Assembly: GCF_005519465.1 (NCBI RefSeq)
Contig: NZ_CP027858.1
Coordinates: 2,480,001 to 2,544,000 of the forward strand
From: Streptomyces clavuligerus
GTDB taxonomy: Bacteria > Actinomycetota > Actinomycetes > Streptomycetales > Streptomycetaceae
Reading direction: 5' to 3'
DNA: 64,000 nucleotides
In this document: piece after piece, positions 37,878 to 55,553 of the stretch
How positions within the stretch are numbered: the stretch's first letter is position 1
Layout of the letters: each line of letters opens with the position of its first letter
Translations under genes and position numbers: made by a program
Notes under the pieces: model-generated
Seen by the model: only the letters and a program-made list of their open reading frames with translations
What the model was told of the DNA's origin: nothing
Databases searched by the model: none

Positions 37878-37905
37878 CGTACGGCAGAGGGCAGAGGGCA
37901 GACGA

Positions 37906-37940
37906 AAGGGCCCCGCACCGGTGAACGGTGCGGGGCCCTT
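37906..37940 (-). terminator. Terminator of the str operon after tuf
   Basis: Perfect 15-bp stem AAGGGCCCCGCACCG (37906-37920) with 37926-37940 and loop TTCAC on the transcribed strand, 45 bases after the tuf stop, followed by TCGTCTGCC. Confidence 0.88.
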
Positions 37941-37985
37941 CGTACGGCGGCTCGCTGGGAGCTACCGGGTCAGAGCGTCAGGCGA

Positions 37986-39179
<1,194 letters not shown>

Positions 39180-39256
39180 TGGGGTCCTCCTGGGGAGTGG
39201 TTCTGTACGCCTTACTCATCGGCGCCAGGTGATCTTTGCTGGGATGCCGGGTCCCA

Positions 39257-39291
39257 GGGGCATTCCATCCCGGTCTGGGAGGGAATGCCCC
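39257..39291 (-). promoter_or_regulatory. Hairpin in the fusA-tuf spacer
   Basis: Ten-base stem GGGGCATTCC with GGAATGCCCC, extended by TCCC/GGGA after one mismatch. No T run follows, so it may be a processing or attenuation signal that helps set the high tuf output. Confidence 0.6.
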
Positions 39292-39333
39292 GTCGGGCTC
39301 CGGTGACAAGCCTAAAGCGTGCACTCGGGTGAG

Positions 39334-41460
<2,127 letters not shown>

Positions 41461-41498
41461 ATGGCTCAGTCTTCTCTCGGTCTCGATGGGGGTAGCGA

Positions 41499-41969
41499 CT
41501 ACCAGCGGTAGTGCGCGAAGGCCTTGTTGGACTCGGCCATCTTGTGCGTGTCCTCACGCTTCTTGACCGAGGCGCCGAGGCCGTTCGAGGCGTCCAGCAG
41601 CTCGTTCATGAGGCGCTCGGTCATGGTCTTCTCGCGACGGGCGCGGGAGTAACCGACCAGCCAGCGCAGCGCGAGGGTGGAGGCGCGGCCCGGCTTGACC
41701 TCGATCGGCACCTGGTAGGTGGCGCCACCGACACGGCGGGACTTGACCTCAAGAGCGGGCTTGACGTTCTCAAGCGCGCGCTTCAGCGTGATGACCGGGT
41801 CGTTGCCGGTCTTCTCGCGGAGGCCCTCCATGGCGCCGTAGACGATCCGCTCGGCGGTGGAGCGCTTGCCGTTCAGGAGGATCTTGTTGATGAGCGAGGT
41901 CACCAGAGGAGAACCGTAGACCGGGTCGATGATGACCGGGCGCTTCGGGGCGGGGCCCTTACGAGGCAT
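41499..41969 (-). CDS. rpsG: 30S ribosomal protein S7
   Basis: 156-aa head assembly protein ([20 protein letters not shown] start). In E. coli S7 represses the str operon by binding the S12-S7 spacer; here that spacer is only two bases, so that mechanism is unlikely in the same form. Confidence 0.98.
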   Translation of the reverse strand: MPRKGPAPKRPVIIDPVYGSPLVTSLINKILLNGKRSTAERIVYGAMEGLREKTGNDPVITLKRALENVKPALEVKSRRVGGATYQVPIEVKPGRASTLALRWLVGYSRARREKTMTERLMNELLDASNGLGASVKKREDTHKMAESNKAFAHYRW

Positions 41970-41971
41970 TC

Positions 41972-42343
41972 TTACTTCTCCTTCTTGGCGCCGTAGCGGC
42001 TGCGGGCCTGCTTACGGTTCTTGACGCCCTGGGTGTCCAGGGAACCGCGGATGATCTTGTAACGAACACCCGGCAGGTCCTTCACACGGCCACCACGCAC
42101 GAGCACGATGGAGTGCTCCTGCAGGTTGTGTCCCTCACCCGGGATGTAGGCCGTGACCTCGATGCCAGAGGTCAGACGCACACGCGCGACCTTACGCAGG
42201 GCCGAGTTCGGCTTCTTCGGGGTGGTCGTGAACACACGCGTGCAGACGCCGCGGCGCTGAGGAGAACCCTCAAGGGCGGGCGTCTTGTTCTTCTCGACCT
42301 TGTCCTGCCGGCCCTTGCGGACCAGCTGCTGGATCGTAGGCAC
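41972..42343 (-). CDS. rpsL: 30S ribosomal protein S12
   Basis: 123-aa decoding-centre protein starting at GTG 42343 with CCGGAGAAGTA upstream. Lys43 ([11 protein letters not shown]) and Lys88 ([12 protein letters not shown]), the classic streptomycin-resistance positions, are wild type. It leads the str operon. Confidence 0.99.
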   Translation of the reverse strand: MPTIQQLVRKGRQDKVEKNKTPALEGSPQRRGVCTRVFTTTPKKPNSALRKVARVRLTSGIEVTAYIPGEGHNLQEHSIVLVRGGRVKDLPGVRYKIIRGSLDTQGVKNRKQARSRYGAKKEK

Positions 42344-42389
42344 TACTTCTCCGGTTTCTGTGTGCCGACTGTGAAACTAACCTGGAACG

Positions 42390-42417
42390 TCTCCGACCCA
42401 CGCGGTCGGGTGTGTCG
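42390..42417 (-). promoter_or_regulatory. Leader hairpin element of rpsL, shared with rpsJ
   Basis: In the long rpsL leader, 47-74 bases before the start. The RNA would fold as a six-base stem CCGACC/GGTCGG with loop GCGTG. Conservation of 27 of 28 bases with the rpsJ leader, while the surrounding leaders differ apart from a nearby GTTCCAG, argues for selection. Confidence 0.8.
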
Positions 42418-42537
42418 TAGCTGCGGGCTCCCGCCGCGAAGGCGGAAGCGGGTGCAGATAGCGGTGGCCCAGATCGGACTCGCCACGCGGTTGAGGACAC
42501 GCGCAGGAGCCCAGGCACACCCCAGGCACAAGGTCAG

Positions 42538-42566
42538 AGCGTACCTACCGCATGGGCTGCGGTCAA
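42538..42566 (-). promoter_or_regulatory. rpsL (str operon) promoter
   Basis: TTGACC (42561-42566), 17 bases, TACGCT (42538-42543) on the minus strand: a near-consensus vegetative promoter. Predicted leader of about 185 bases. The region between here and the rpoC terminator shows no gene. Confidence 0.8.
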
Positions 42567-42732
42567 AACAAATGCGGCCGGGGCGACACGCCGAGGGGCC
42601 GCTCATCCGGTGGGAGCGCGCAGTATCGCAGAACGGACACCGGAGCGCGAACGGGGGGAGCGGGAGCCGCCCCGGACCGCCCGGACGGAGCAGGGGCCCG
42701 GCCCACGGCCCGGCGCGGGGTCCCGGACACGC

Positions 42733-42768
42733 CGAAGGGCGGCCACCCCACGGGGTGACCGCCCTTCG
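42733..42768 (-). terminator. Terminator of rpoBC
   Basis: CGAAGGGCGG plus CACCCC pair with GGGGTG plus CCGCCCTTCG, with one C-A mismatch and a two-base loop, starting 12 bases after the rpoC stop. Confidence 0.88.
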
Positions 42769-42780
42769 CCGACTGGCGCC

Positions 42781-46680
<3,900 letters not shown>

Positions 46681-46784
46681 TATGCGTCAATCCCTCTCAG
46701 GGTTGTGTATCAAAGTGGTCTGTACGGAGTCCTGGGGGCGGCGGCCGGGACCCGCATCGCGGTGCGGGTCCCGGCCGGACCCCG

Positions 46785-49700
46785 TCAGACCTCTTCGACG
46801 CTGCTCGGCTCGCGCCGGGACAGGTCGATGCCGAGCTCTTCCGCAGCGCGGAAGACGTCCTCGTCGGTGTCGCGCATCTCGATGGACATGCCGTCCGAGG
46901 ACAGCACCTCCACGTTGAGGCACAGGGACTGCATCTCCTTGATGAGCACCTTGAAGGACTCGGGGATGCCGGGCTCGGGGATGTTCTCGCCCTTGACGAT
47001 GGCCTCGTAGACCTTCACGCGGCCGGTGACGTCGTCGGACTTGATGGTCAGCAGCTCCTGGAGGGCGTAGGCGGCGCCGTATGCCTCCAGCGCCCACACC
47101 TCCATCTCACCGAAGCGCTGGCCACCGAACTGGGCCTTACCACCCAGCGGCTGCTGGGTGATCATCGAGTAGGGACCGGTCGACCGGGCGTGCAGCTTGT
47201 CGTCGACCAGGTGGTGGAGCTTGAGGATGTACATGTACCCGACCGAGATCGGGTCCGGGAACGGCTCGCCGGAGCGGCCGTCGAACATCCTGGCCTTGCC
47301 GGAGGGGAGGACCATCCGGTCACCGTCGCGGTTGGGGATCGTGTTCTCGAAGAGACCGGCGATCTCGTCCTCGCGGGCGCCGTCGAAGACCGGGGTGGCG
47401 ACATTGGTGCCGGGCTGGACCTCGTCCGCGCCGATGGACTTCAGCCGCTCCATCCACTCCTCGTTGCCCTCGACCTTCCAGCCCTGGCTGGCGAGCCAGC
47501 CGAGGTGGATCTCCAGGACCTGTCCCGGGTTCATTCGGGACGGGACACCCAGCGGGTTGAGGATGATGTCGACCGGGGTGCCGTCCTCCAGGAACGGCAT
47601 GTCCTCGATCGGGAGGATCTTGGAGATGACACCCTTGTTGCCGTGGCGGCCGGCCAGCTTGTCACCGTCGGTGATCTTGCGCTTCTGGGCGACATAGACG
47701 CGGACCAGCTGGTTCACGCCCGGAGGCAGCTCGTCACCCTCCTCGCGGTCGAAGACGCGGACGCCGATGACCTTGCCGATCTCGCCGTGCGGCACCTTCA
47801 GCGAGGTGTCACGGACCTCACGGGCCTTCTCACCGAAGATCGCGCGGAGCAGGCGCTCCTCCGGGGTCAGCTCGGTCTCACCCTTCGGGGTGACCTTGCC
47901 GACCAGGATGTCGCCGGCGACGACCTCGGCGCCGATGCGGATGATGCCGCGCTCGTCGAGGTCGGCCAGGACCTCCTCGGAGACGTTCGGGATGTCCCGG
48001 GTGATCTCCTCGGGGCCCAGCTTGGTGTCCCGGGCGTCGACCTCGTGCTCCTCGATGTGGATCGAGGAGAGGACGTCGTCCTGCACGAGGCGCTGCGACA
48101 GGATGATCGCGTCCTCGTAGTTGTGGCCCTCCCACGGCATGAACGCCACGAGGAGGTTCTTGCCGAGCGCCATCTCGCCGTCTTCGGTGGCGGGGCCGTC
48201 GGCCAGGACCTGGCTCTCGATGACCCGGTCGCCCTCGGAGACGATGACCTTCTGGTTGACCGAGGTGCCCTGGTTGGAGCGGGAGAACTTGGCCACCCGG
48301 TAGGTGGTGAAGGTGCCGTCGTCGTTGGCGACGGTGATGTAGTCCGCGGAGACCTCCTGGACCACACCGTCCTTCTCGGCCTTGATCACGTCACCGGCGT
48401 CGACCGCGCAGCGGTACTCCATACCGGTACCGACCAGCGGCGCCTCGGCCGTGATCAGCGGAACGGCCTGACGCATCATGTTCGCGCCCATGAGGGCACG
48501 GTTGGCGTCGTCGTGCTCCAGGAAGGGGATCATGGCGGTCGCGACCGACACCATCTGGCGCGGCGAGACGTCCATGTAGTCGACCTCGGCCGGCAGGACG
48601 TAGTCGACCTCGCCGCCGCGGCGGCGGACCAGCACCCGGGCCTCGGTGAACTGCAGCTCGTCGTTGAGCGCGGCGTTGGCCTGCGCGATGACGAAGCGGT
48701 CCTCCTCGTCGGCGGTCAGGTAGTCGACCTCGTCGGTGACCTGGCCGTCGACGACCTTGCGGTACGGGGTCTCCACGAAGCCGAACGCGTTGACCCGGCC
48801 GTAGGAGGCGAGCGAGCCGATCAGACCGATGTTCGGGCCTTCGGGGGTCTCGATCGGGCACATGCGGCCGTAGTGCGAGGGGTGCACGTCACGGACCTCG
48901 AAGCCCGCCCGCTCACGGGAGAGACCACCCGGGCCGAGCGCCGACAGACGGCGCTTGTGGGTGAGACCCGACAGCGGGTTGTTCTGGTCCATGAACTGCG
49001 ACAGCTGGCTGGTGCCGAAGAACTCCTTGATGGAGGCGACGACCGGCCGGATGTTGATCAGGGTCTGGGGCGTGATCGCCTCGACGTCCTGGGTGGTCAT
49101 GCGCTCGCGCACGACACGCTCCATACGGGCGAGACCCGTACGGACCTGGTTCTGGATCAGCTCGCCGACGTTGCGCAGACGACGGTTGCCGAAGTGGTCG
49201 ATGTCGTCGGTCTCGACGACGATCTGCGAACCGTTCTCACCGATCGTCTCGGTCTCGCCCGCGTGCAGCTTGACCAGGTACTTGATGGTCGCGATGACAT
49301 CGTCGGTGGTGAGCACGCCGGCGTCCAGCGGCTCGTCCGCGCCGAGCTTCTTGTTCACCTTGTAGCGACCGACCTTGGCCAGGTCGTAGCGCTTCGGGTT
49401 GAAGTAGAGGTTCTCCAGCAGCGTCTGGGCGGCCTCGCGCGTCGGGGGCTCGCCCGGACGGAGCTTGCGGTAGATGTCGAGGAGCGCGTCGTCCTGGCCC
49501 TGGGTGTGGTCCTTCTCCAGGGTGGCGCGCATCGACTCGTACTCGCCGAACTCCTCAAGGATCTGCTCGGTCGTCCAGCCGAGGGCCTTGAGCAGCACCG
49601 TGACGGACTGCTTGCGCTTGCGGTCGATACGGACACCGACCATGTCGCGCTTGTCGATCTCCATCTCCAGCCAGGCACCCCGGGACGGGATGATCTTGGC

Positions 49701-50267
49701 GGTGTAGATGTCCTTGTCGGACGTCTTGTCGATGGAGGAGTCGAAGTAGACACCGGGGGAGCGCACCAGCTGCGACACCACGACACGCTCGGTGCCGTTG
49801 ATCACGAAGGTGCCCTTGTTGGTCATGAGCGGGAAGTCGCCCATGAAGACCGTCTGAGACTTGATCTCACCGGTCTCGTTGTTCGTGAACTCGGCCGTGA
49901 CGAAGAGCGGCGCGGCGTAGGTGAAGTCGCGCTCCTTGCACTCGTCGATGGAGTTCTTCGGAGGCTCGAAGCGGTGGTCCCGGAAGGTCAGGGACATCGA
50001 CCCGCTGAAGTCCTCGATCGGGGAGATCTCCTCGAAGATCTCCTCCAGACCGGACTTCGTGGGGACGTCCTGTCCACTCTCCAGAGCCGCCTCGACCCGA
50101 GCCTTCCACGCGGCGTTGCCGAGCAGCCAGTCAAAGCTCTCGGTCTGGAGCGCGAGGAGGTTCGGAACCTCAAGAGGCTCCTTGATCTTTGCAAAGGAGA
50201 TGCGCAGCGGGGCAGTGCTGGCGCCGTTGTTCATATTCGCGGTCGAGGCGTTGCGCGAGGCGGCCAA
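46785..50267 (-). CDS. rpoB: RNA polymerase beta subunit
   Basis: About 1,160 aa from TTG 50267, giving the streptomycete N-terminus LAASRNAST, with GAAGGA upstream; an in-frame GTG at 50297 is less likely. The rifampicin pocket (about residues 418-445, [20 protein letters not shown], then RLSALGPGG) has the wild-type Asp, His and Ser, so the strain is predicted rifampicin-sensitive. The C-terminus has [20 protein letters not shown]. The protein pairs with RpoC to form the active-site cleft. Confidence 0.98.
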   Translation of the reverse strand: MAASRNASTANMNNGASTAPLRISFAKIKEPLEVPNLLALQTESFDWLLGNAAWKARVEAALESGQDVPTKSGLEEIFEEISPIEDFSGSMSLTFRDHRFEPPKNSIDECKERDFTYAAPLFVTAEFTNNETGEIKSQTVFMGDFPLMTNKGTFVINGTERVVVSQLVRSPGVYFDSSIDKTSDKDIYTAKIIPSRGAWLEMEIDKRDMVGVRIDRKRKQSVTVLLKALGWTTEQILEEFGEYESMRATLEKDHTQGQDDALLDIYRKLRPGEPPTREAAQTLLENLYFNPKRYDLAKVGRYKVNKKLGADEPLDAGVLTTDDVIATIKYLVKLHAGETETIGENGSQIVVETDDIDHFGNRRLRNVGELIQNQVRTGLARMERVVRERMTTQDVEAITPQTLINIRPVVASIKEFFGTSQLSQFMDQNNPLSGLTHKRRLSALGPGGLSRERAGFEVRDVHPSHYGRMCPIETPEGPNIGLIGSLASYGRVNAFGFVETPYRKVVDGQVTDEVDYLTADEEDRFVIAQANAALNDELQFTEARVLVRRRGGEVDYVLPAEVDYMDVSPRQMVSVATAMIPFLEHDDANRALMGANMMRQAVPLITAEAPLVGTGMEYRCAVDAGDVIKAEKDGVVQEVSADYITVANDDGTFTTYRVAKFSRSNQGTSVNQKVIVSEGDRVIESQVLADGPATEDGEMALGKNLLVAFMPWEGHNYEDAIILSQRLVQDDVLSSIHIEEHEVDARDTKLGPEEITRDIPNVSEEVLADLDERGIIRIGAEVVAGDILVGKVTPKGETELTPEERLLRAIFGEKAREVRDTSLKVPHGEIGKVIGVRVFDREEGDELPPGVNQLVRVYVAQKRKITDGDKLAGRHGNKGVISKILPIEDMPFLEDGTPVDIILNPLGVPSRMNPGQVLEIHLGWLASQGWKVEGNEEWMERLKSIGADEVQPGTNVATPVFDGAREDEIAGLFENTIPNRDGDRMVLPSGKARMFDGRSGEPFPDPISVGYMYILKLHHLVDDKLHARSTGPYSMITQQPLGGKAQFGGQRFGEMEVWALEAYGAAYALQELLTIKSDDVTGRVKVYEAIVKGENIPEPGIPESFKVLIKEMQSLCLNVEVLSSDGMSIEMRDTDEDVFRAAEELGIDLSRREPSSVEEV

Positions 50268-50588
50268 GAGGGGGTCCTTCCGAGGGCTCGGACTCACTAC
50301 GCGCGTACCGTTCCCAAGCCCGGCGCAGAGAGAGAAGTCCCAGGTCAGGGATGGATCAATCCGCTGTGCTCATGCGAGGGGATGCCCCTGGTGACGGGCA
50401 GGGGGCAGCTAACAGGCAGCGCAAAGGGTCAGTGTAGCCACATGGCTCACTGATGTCCAGTCCGGGTTCCGACGACCCTCGTTGTTCTCATCTCCGCGCT
50501 TGCCCCGCGCCTTGAGGCGCACATCGATACTGCCCGTTCGCCCGCCGATCCATGCCTCGAACCCGGATCGTTGTGACGACGCGTCCTG

Positions 50589-50617
50589 AGAATTGCGCGC
50601 TGCGTGCGGTTCGTCAA
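50589..50617 (-). promoter_or_regulatory. Candidate rpoB promoter
   Basis: TTGACG (50612-50617) then AATTCT (50589-50594) at 17 bases. The -35 is excellent, the -10 poor. It would give rpoBC a leader of about 310 bases. The 598-base rplL-rpoB gap holds this and the hairpin at 50748, and nothing else recognised. Confidence 0.45.
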
Positions 50618-50747
50618 GGCCCCCCGGCCCGCACCGGCTGCTGGGAGCGACACCGATCACGGTCCGGCCCGGTCCGGAACCCCACGGCGATGATCACCAT
50701 ACTCCCCGCCGCGGGAAGTGCAACGCACCCGTCGCTCAACGCCGAAA

Positions 50748-50773
50748 GGCGATCACCCTGATGGGTGATCGCC
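50748..50773 (-). terminator. Hairpin between rplL and rpoB
   Basis: Perfect 11-bp stem GGCGATCACCC/GGGTGATCGCC with a four-base loop, followed on the minus strand by TTTCGG. It sits 93 bases after the rplL stop and probably attenuates rplJL read-through into rpoBC. Confidence 0.8.
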
Positions 50774-50865
50774 CTTGGCGGGTCCCGACGGGACGCCCAC
50801 CGGCGGCCCCGAGGGGCTGTCGGTGGGCCCACCGGGCCCGGAGAGTCACGGGGGACTCAGGAGGG

Positions 50866-51252
50866 TCACTTGACCTCGACGGAGGCGCCGGCGGCCTTGA
50901 GGGACTCGGCAGCCTTCTCCGCGGCCTCCTTGGCGACCTTCTCCAGGACCGGCTTCGGGGTGCCGTCGACCAGGTCCTTGGCCTCCTTCAGGCCGAGGGA
51001 GGTCAGCTCGCGGACGACCTTGATGACCTGGATCTTCTTCTCGCCGGCGCCGGTGAGGATGACGTCGAACTCGTCCTTCTCCTCGACGGCCTCGGCGGCG
51101 CCACCAGCGGCACCACCGGCGACGACGACCGGCGCGGCGGCGGCGGCGGTGACGTCGAACTTCTCCTCGAACGCGGAGACGAACGCGGCCAGCTCAATGA
51201 GGGTCATGTCCTCGAACTGAGCGAGCAGGTCTTCCTGGCTGAGCTTCGCCAT
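50866..51252 (-). CDS. rplL: 50S ribosomal protein L7/L12
   Basis: 128-aa stalk protein that recruits translation GTPases. The N-terminal dimerisation helices, an Ala/Gly-rich hinge (about 36-56) and the C-terminal factor-binding domain ([20 protein letters not shown]) are present. ATG at 51252, 110 bases downstream of rplJ. Confidence 0.98.
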   Translation of the reverse strand: MAKLSQEDLLAQFEDMTLIELAAFVSAFEEKFDVTAAAAAPVVVAGGAAGGAAEAVEEKDEFDVILTGAGEKKIQVIKVVRELTSLGLKEAKDLVDGTPKPVLEKVAKEAAEKAAESLKAAGASVEVK

Positions 51253-51362
51253 GATGGGCGATCCTTCCACTAAATCGGCTGGTGCCGGTTGTATATGACG
51301 GCGGGCGTGCGGCCCGCTGCGATCAGCGCCCCGAGGGGGCCCCGATCAATGCGCGAGCCGAA

Positions 51363-51893
51363 TTACTCGGCACCGCCCTGCTCGTCCCGCTTGGCGCGCA
51401 GCGCGTCCACCGTGCGGACGAGCTTCGACGGGAGCGCCTGGAACAGCGAGGCAGCCTGGGACTGCTTGCCCTTCATGGCGCCCGCCAGCTTGGCGAGCAG
51501 AACCTCGCGGGACTCAAGGTCCGCGAGCTTCTTGATCTCATCGGGGGACAGCGCCTTGCCATCAAGGACACCGCCCTTGATGATCAGGTTGGGGTTGTCC
51601 TTGGCGAAGTCACGAAGACCCTTCGCCGACTCCACCGGGTCACCGGTGATGAAGGCGACCGCCGTCGGACCAGTGAACTGGTCGTCCAGCGACGTGATCC
51701 CGGCCTCGTTGGCCGCAATCTTGGTCAGCGTGTTCTTCACCACGGCGTACTGGGCGTTCTCACCGAGCGAACGACGCAGCGTCTTGAGCTGCGCCACGGT
51801 GAGACCCCGGTACTCGGTCAGCACGGCGGCGTTCGAGCTGCGGAACTGGTCCGCCAGCTCGGCTACCGCGGCAGCCTTGTCGGGCCTAGCCAT
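51363..51893 (-). CDS. rplJ: 50S ribosomal protein L10
   Basis: 176-aa stalk base that anchors the L7/L12 dimers through its C-terminal helix. [20 protein letters not shown] and [18 protein letters not shown] are typical. ATG at 51893 with GGAAGGAGG upstream. In many bacteria L10 autoregulates by binding its own leader; here the leader is long and contains a terminator-like hairpin. Confidence 0.98.
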   Translation of the reverse strand: MARPDKAAAVAELADQFRSSNAAVLTEYRGLTVAQLKTLRRSLGENAQYAVVKNTLTKIAANEAGITSLDDQFTGPTAVAFITGDPVESAKGLRDFAKDNPNLIIKGGVLDGKALSPDEIKKLADLESREVLLAKLAGAMKGKQSQAASLFQALPSKLVRTVDALRAKRDEQGGAE

Positions 51894-51950
51894 AGCTTCG
51901 GCCTCCTTCCGGGTGATGAGGACCGCGCGGACCCGAAGGAGGAAACTTGG

Positions 51951-51984
51951 CAAAACAAAACGCCCCGGCGCAGGCGCACGGGGC
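51951..51984 (-). terminator. Attenuator-like terminator in the rplJ leader
   Basis: On the RNA: GCCCCG, an 11-base loop that can pair further, CGGGGC, then GTTTTGTTTTG. A GC stem with a U-rich tail is rare in this genome. It ends about 58 bases before the rplJ start, so it can stop transcription before the gene. Confidence 0.78.
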
Positions 51985-52125
51985 TTTGGCTCGACCGGAA
52001 CGAGTCCGGGAACCAGGGGTCCTCTGTGTCACCTGCGCAGGCCGTCCGTAGCTAGCGGATTCCTTCGGTCGCCGCACTCTCTGACGAGCACGCGGCAACG
52101 ACCAGCGGTCTTTGGCTTCTCCGGA

Positions 52126-52155
52126 AGAGTACGGGACCGTGGTGCGAAGGTGCAA
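52126..52155 (-). promoter_or_regulatory. rplJL promoter
   Basis: TTGCAC (52150-52155), 18 bases, TACTCT (52126-52131). It would give a leader of about 225 bases that includes the attenuator hairpin at 51962-51984. Confidence 0.65.
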
Positions 52156-52235
52156 ATCCACAGAAGTGCGCAGGTGGGAGCCCGGAGGACGGGCTGCGGG
52201 CCTCCGGGGCTGCGCACTCCGGACTGCGGGGCTCC

Positions 52236-52263
52236 GGACTGCGGACTGCGGACTGCGGGCTGC
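52236..52263. repeat. Tandem heptamer repeat
   Basis: Four head-to-tail copies of GGACTGC (the last one GGGCTGC), with another GGACTGC just upstream at 52221-52227. It lies upstream of the rplJ promoter. Confidence 0.85.
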
Positions 52264-52309
52264 GGGCCCAGAAGCCCCGGGCTGCCGACTCCCGGGCCCG
52301 GGGACAGCA

Positions 52310-52350
52310 GAACGGCTCCCCCGCCCCACACGGGGGCAGGAGAGCCGTTC
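52310..52350 (-). terminator. Terminator after rplA
   Basis: GAACGGCTC (52310-52318) pairs with GAGCCGTTC (52342-52350), with inner CCCCC/GGGGG pairing. It starts about 50 bases after the rplA stop and precedes the rplJ promoter. Confidence 0.78.
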
Positions 52351-52400
52351 CTCAACGTGTACCGCGCCTGGTGTCAGGCGCCGCGCCGGTCGTCGTCCGA

Positions 52401-53123
52401 TCAGACGGCGGCCGGGTCCTCCTCGACGAGGAGGTTGCGGGTGCGGTTGGAGTCCAGCGGGATGCCGGGGCCCATCGTCGTGGTCAGGGTCGCCTTCTTG
52501 ATGTAGCGGCCCTTCGCGGCGGACGGCTTCAGACGGAGGATCTCCTCCAGCGCCGCAGCGTAGTTCTCCACCAGCTTGGTCTCGTCGAAGGAGACCTTGC
52601 CGATGATGAAGTGCAGGTTCGAGTGCTTGTCGACGCGGAACTCGATCTTGCCGCCCTTGATGTCGGTCACAGCCTTGGCGACATCGGGGGTGACGGTGCC
52701 GGTCTTCGGGTTCGGCATCAGACCACGCGGACCGAGCACCCGGCCGAGGCGGCCGACCTTGCCCATGAGGTCCGGGGTGGCGACGACGGCGTCGAAGTCC
52801 AGACGGCCCTTCGACACCTCGTCGATCAGCTCGTCGGCGCCGATGATGTCGGCGCCCGCGGCACGCGCGGCCTCGGCACGGTCACCGGTCGCGAAGACCA
52901 GGACCCGGGCGGTCTTACCGGTGCCGTGCGGAAGGTTCACGGTGCCGCGGACCATCTGGTCGGCCTTGCGCGGGTCGACACCCAGACGCAGGGCCACCTC
53001 GACGGTGCCGTCGAACTTGCTGGACGCGGTGTCCTTGGCGAGACGGACGGCCTCGAGCGGGGCGTAGTTGCGCTCCCGGTCGATCTTGGCGTCCGCAGCG
53101 CGGAGGTTCTTGCTGCGCTTCAC
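52401..53123 (-). CDS. rplA: 50S ribosomal protein L1
   Basis: 240-aa stalk protein; [20 protein letters not shown] and [19 protein letters not shown] are the conserved RNA-binding loops. L1 commonly represses its own operon. ATG at 53123, 111 bases after rplK. Confidence 0.98.
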   Translation of the reverse strand: MKRSKNLRAADAKIDRERNYAPLEAVRLAKDTASSKFDGTVEVALRLGVDPRKADQMVRGTVNLPHGTGKTARVLVFATGDRAEAARAAGADIIGADELIDEVSKGRLDFDAVVATPDLMGKVGRLGRVLGPRGLMPNPKTGTVTPDVAKAVTDIKGGKIEFRVDKHSNLHFIIGKVSFDETKLVENYAAALEEILRLKPSAAKGRYIKKATLTTTMGPGIPLDSNRTRNLLVEEDPAAV

Positions 53124-53234
53124 TTCTGCTCCTGCTGTGTTTCAGGTGGGAGATGTGGTCCGGACCAGCGCGTGGTCCTGCCACAGGAGGTCAGACGGGG
53201 CGTGCTGCCTCGTCCTGCTGCCTCGGGCTGGGAA

Positions 53235-53669
53235 TCAGCCCTCGACCGTGATGCCCATGGAGCGGGCGGTGCCGGCGATGATCTTCTCGGCGGCGTCCAG
53301 GTCGTTGGCGTTCAGGTCGGGCATCTTCGTCGTGGCGATGTCACGGACCTGGTCGCGCGTGAGCTTGGCGACCTTGGTCTTGTGCGGCTCGCCGGAGCCC
53401 TTGTCCACACCCGCGGCCTTGAGGATCAGCTTGGCGGCCGGCGGAGTCTTGGTCACAAAGGTGAAGGAACGGTCCTCGTAGACCGTGATCTCCACCGGCA
53501 CGACCATGCCACGCTGCGACTCGGTCGCGGCGTTGTAGGCCTTGCAGAACTCCATGATGTTGACGCCGTGCTGACCCAGGGCGGGGCCGACCGGCGGAGC
53601 CGGGTTGGCCGCGCCGGCCTGGATCTGGAGCTTGATAAGCCCCGTGACCTTCTTCTTCTTGGGAGGCAT
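53235..53669 (-). CDS. rplK: 50S ribosomal protein L11
   Basis: 144-aa protein of the GTPase centre, the relC locus needed for RelA activation and the thiostrepton target. The N-terminal Pro-rich [20 protein letters not shown] is unchanged. ATG at 53669 with GGAG upstream. A possible promoter is TTTAAC with TATCGT at 17 bases, overlapping the nusG terminator tail. Confidence 0.98.
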
Positions 53670-53774
53670 GTGCTCTCTCCGGGTCCTAGTGAGAGTGGTC
53701 GGCCTTCCATCCATCATCCGGATGGAGGCATACCGCACCACGATAACGGGTAGAGGTGCGGGGTTAAAAACCGA

Positions 53775-53810
53775 CAGGTCAGAACCGCCTTGAAGAGCGG
53801 TTCTGACCTG
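53775..53810 (-). terminator. Terminator after nusG
   Basis: Perfect 14-bp stem (CAGGTCAGAACCGC and complement) with an eight-base loop, then TCGGTTTTTAA: an intrinsic terminator with a true U run. Confidence 0.92.
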
Positions 53811-53845
53811 GTCGGAAGCGATGGTCCGGCGGAGGGCCGGAGGGC

Positions 53846-54760
53846 TCAGTTCTTCTGGATCTGGTCGAAGCTCAGCTCGACCGGGGTCTCGCGGCCGAAG
53901 ATCTCGACCAGGCCCTTGACCTTCTTCGAGTCGGCGTTGATCTCGTTGATCGTGGCCTGGAGGGTGGCGAAGGGGCCGTCGGTGACGGTGACCGAGTCGC
54001 CCACCTCGAAGTCCAGGACCTGGACCTCCAGCTTGCGCGCCGGGGCGGGCTCGCCCTTGGCCTCGGCGGCCTCGCGAGCGGCCTTCTCCTCCGCCTCCGG
54101 GGCGAGCATCTTGACGATCTCGTCCAGGGTCAGCGGGTACGGGTCGTAGGCGTTGCCGACGAAGCCGGTGACGCCGGGCGTGTTGCGGACGACGCCCCAG
54201 GACTCGTTGGTGAGGTCCATCCGGACCAGGACATAGCCGGGAAGCTTGTTCTGGCGGACGTTCTTGCGCTCGCCGTTCTTGATCTGGACGATCTCTTCCT
54301 CGGGCACTTCGGCCTGGTAGATGAACTCCTCGACGTTCAGCGAGACGGCGCGCTGCTCCAGGTTGGCCTTGACCCGCTTCTCGTACCCGGCGTAGGTGTG
54401 GATCACGTACCACTCGCCCGGCAGGATGCGCAGCTCGTCACGGAGCGCGGCGATCGGGTCGACGGCCTCGGCGGCCTCTTCGACGACCTCGGCCGTGCCC
54501 TCGTCGTCCTCGGCGGACGCGTCGTCGGCCTCGACGGCCTCGTCGATCTCGGCGGCCTCGTCCTCGGCGGACGCGTCGTCCTCGGCGTGGAGGGCGGCCT
54601 CCTCGGCGGGCTCACCGGCCTCGGCGTCAGCAGCTTCCGCCTGGTCCGGGTCGATGGAGTCCGCGGCCTCAACGATGTCGAGCTGGTCCTCCGCCGACGC
54701 GGCCGACTCGAAGCTCTCGTCGCCGGGCCGGGCGGCCTCGTTCAGGTTCGGGTCAGACAC
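53846..54760 (-). CDS. nusG: Transcription termination/antitermination factor NusG
   Basis: 304-aa protein starting at GTG 54760. The NGN domain begins about residue 115 ([20 protein letters not shown]) and the KOW domain is near the end ([20 protein letters not shown]). The N-terminal 110 residues are an acidic, Ala-rich, probably disordered extension, usual in Streptomyces but absent in most bacteria. An ATG-started longer frame reaches into secE and is not coding-like. Co-transcribed with secE. Confidence 0.97.
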   Translation of the reverse strand: MSDPNLNEAARPGDESFESAASAEDQLDIVEAADSIDPDQAEAADAEAGEPAEEAALHAEDDASAEDEAAEIDEAVEADDASAEDDEGTAEVVEEAAEAVDPIAALRDELRILPGEWYVIHTYAGYEKRVKANLEQRAVSLNVEEFIYQAEVPEEEIVQIKNGERKNVRQNKLPGYVLVRMDLTNESWGVVRNTPGVTGFVGNAYDPYPLTLDEIVKMLAPEAEEKAAREAAEAKGEPAPARKLEVQVLDFEVGDSVTVTDGPFATLQATINEINADSKKVKGLVEIFGRETPVELSFDQIQKN

Positions 54761-54848
54761 GGTGGCTGCTTCTTCCTGGCTACAGATGGGTGGAACATAC
54801 GGAAGGCTGCCGCCGCCGATGAGCCTCTGACCGGTTCCCCTCGCGGGA

Positions 54849-55127
54849 TCAGCCAAAGACGTAGCTGACGGCTTCCTGGAATCCATAGTCAATCACGGTC
54901 ACCAGACCGATCATGATGACGACGAAGATAATCACCACTGTGGTGTACGTCGTGAGCTGGTTGCGCGTCGGCCAGACGACCTTGCGGAGCTCCGCGATGA
55001 TCTGCCGGTAGAACAGAGCCAGACGGCCCAGAGGGCCCTTCTTGCCGCGCTTGCCGCCCTTGCGGGACTTCTGAGGCGCTTCGTCCTCGGCATCAGGCGT
55101 GTCGATGGAGCCCACGGCGTCCGTCAC
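54849..55127 (-). CDS. secE: Protein translocase subunit SecE
   Basis: 92-aa single-pass subunit of SecYEG. The amphipathic region [18 protein letters not shown] precedes the membrane helix ([20 protein letters not shown]). The N-terminal 35 residues are charged. ATG at 55127. A TAGATT (55189-55194) could be the -10 of its promoter. Confidence 0.98.
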   Translation of the reverse strand: MTDAVGSIDTPDAEDEAPQKSRKGGKRGKKGPLGRLALFYRQIIAELRKVVWPTRNQLTTYTTVVIIFVVIMIGLVTVIDYGFQEAVSYVFG

Positions 55128-55231
55128 TTTCTTTCACCTGATCCCGGGTCGTGGCCGTGCCGCGCCCGGTGACGCCGCACGGCCAATGAATCTACGTACA
55201 TGCGCACACAGCCTGGCGAAGGTGTGTGTAG

Positions 55232-55304
55232 CAGGGCCGGAGGGACTTGAACCCCCAACCGCTGGTTTTGGAGACCAGTGCTCTACCAATTGAGCTACGA
55301 CCCT
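55232..55304 (-). tRNA. trpT: tRNA-Trp (CCA)
   Basis: 73 bases. Acceptor AGGGTCG pairs with CGGCCCT, the D arm is GCTC...GAGC, the anticodon arm CTGGT-CTCCAAA-ACCAG has anticodon CCA, and the T arm is GGTTCAAGTC. The 3' CCA is not encoded. It lies upstream of secE, a conserved actinobacterial position. Confidence 0.97.
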
Positions 55305-55553
55305 TGGTGGTGTCCACAACCTACAGCATCCGGGGGATGCGGTCGGTGTGGGCCAACGACGAGTGAGTGTACGTGGTCATGGGCTCTTCGTCGAACAGAC
55401 GCCTCCGGGGAGGTTCTTGCGGCCCCCCTCGTGGGCTGCCGGAAGACCTTCGCCGCAGGGCCCGGCGGCGCCGTCCCGGCCGTGTTCCGGGCCGTTGTCC
55501 GGGGGGCGGAACACCTGTGCCGGACGCCTGTCGCGTCTGGGACGATGGACGGC

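Noticed and set aside
47190..50453. 1,087-codon plus-strand open frame opposite rpoB
   Set aside because: Same shadow effect; RpoB is fully conserved on the other strand.
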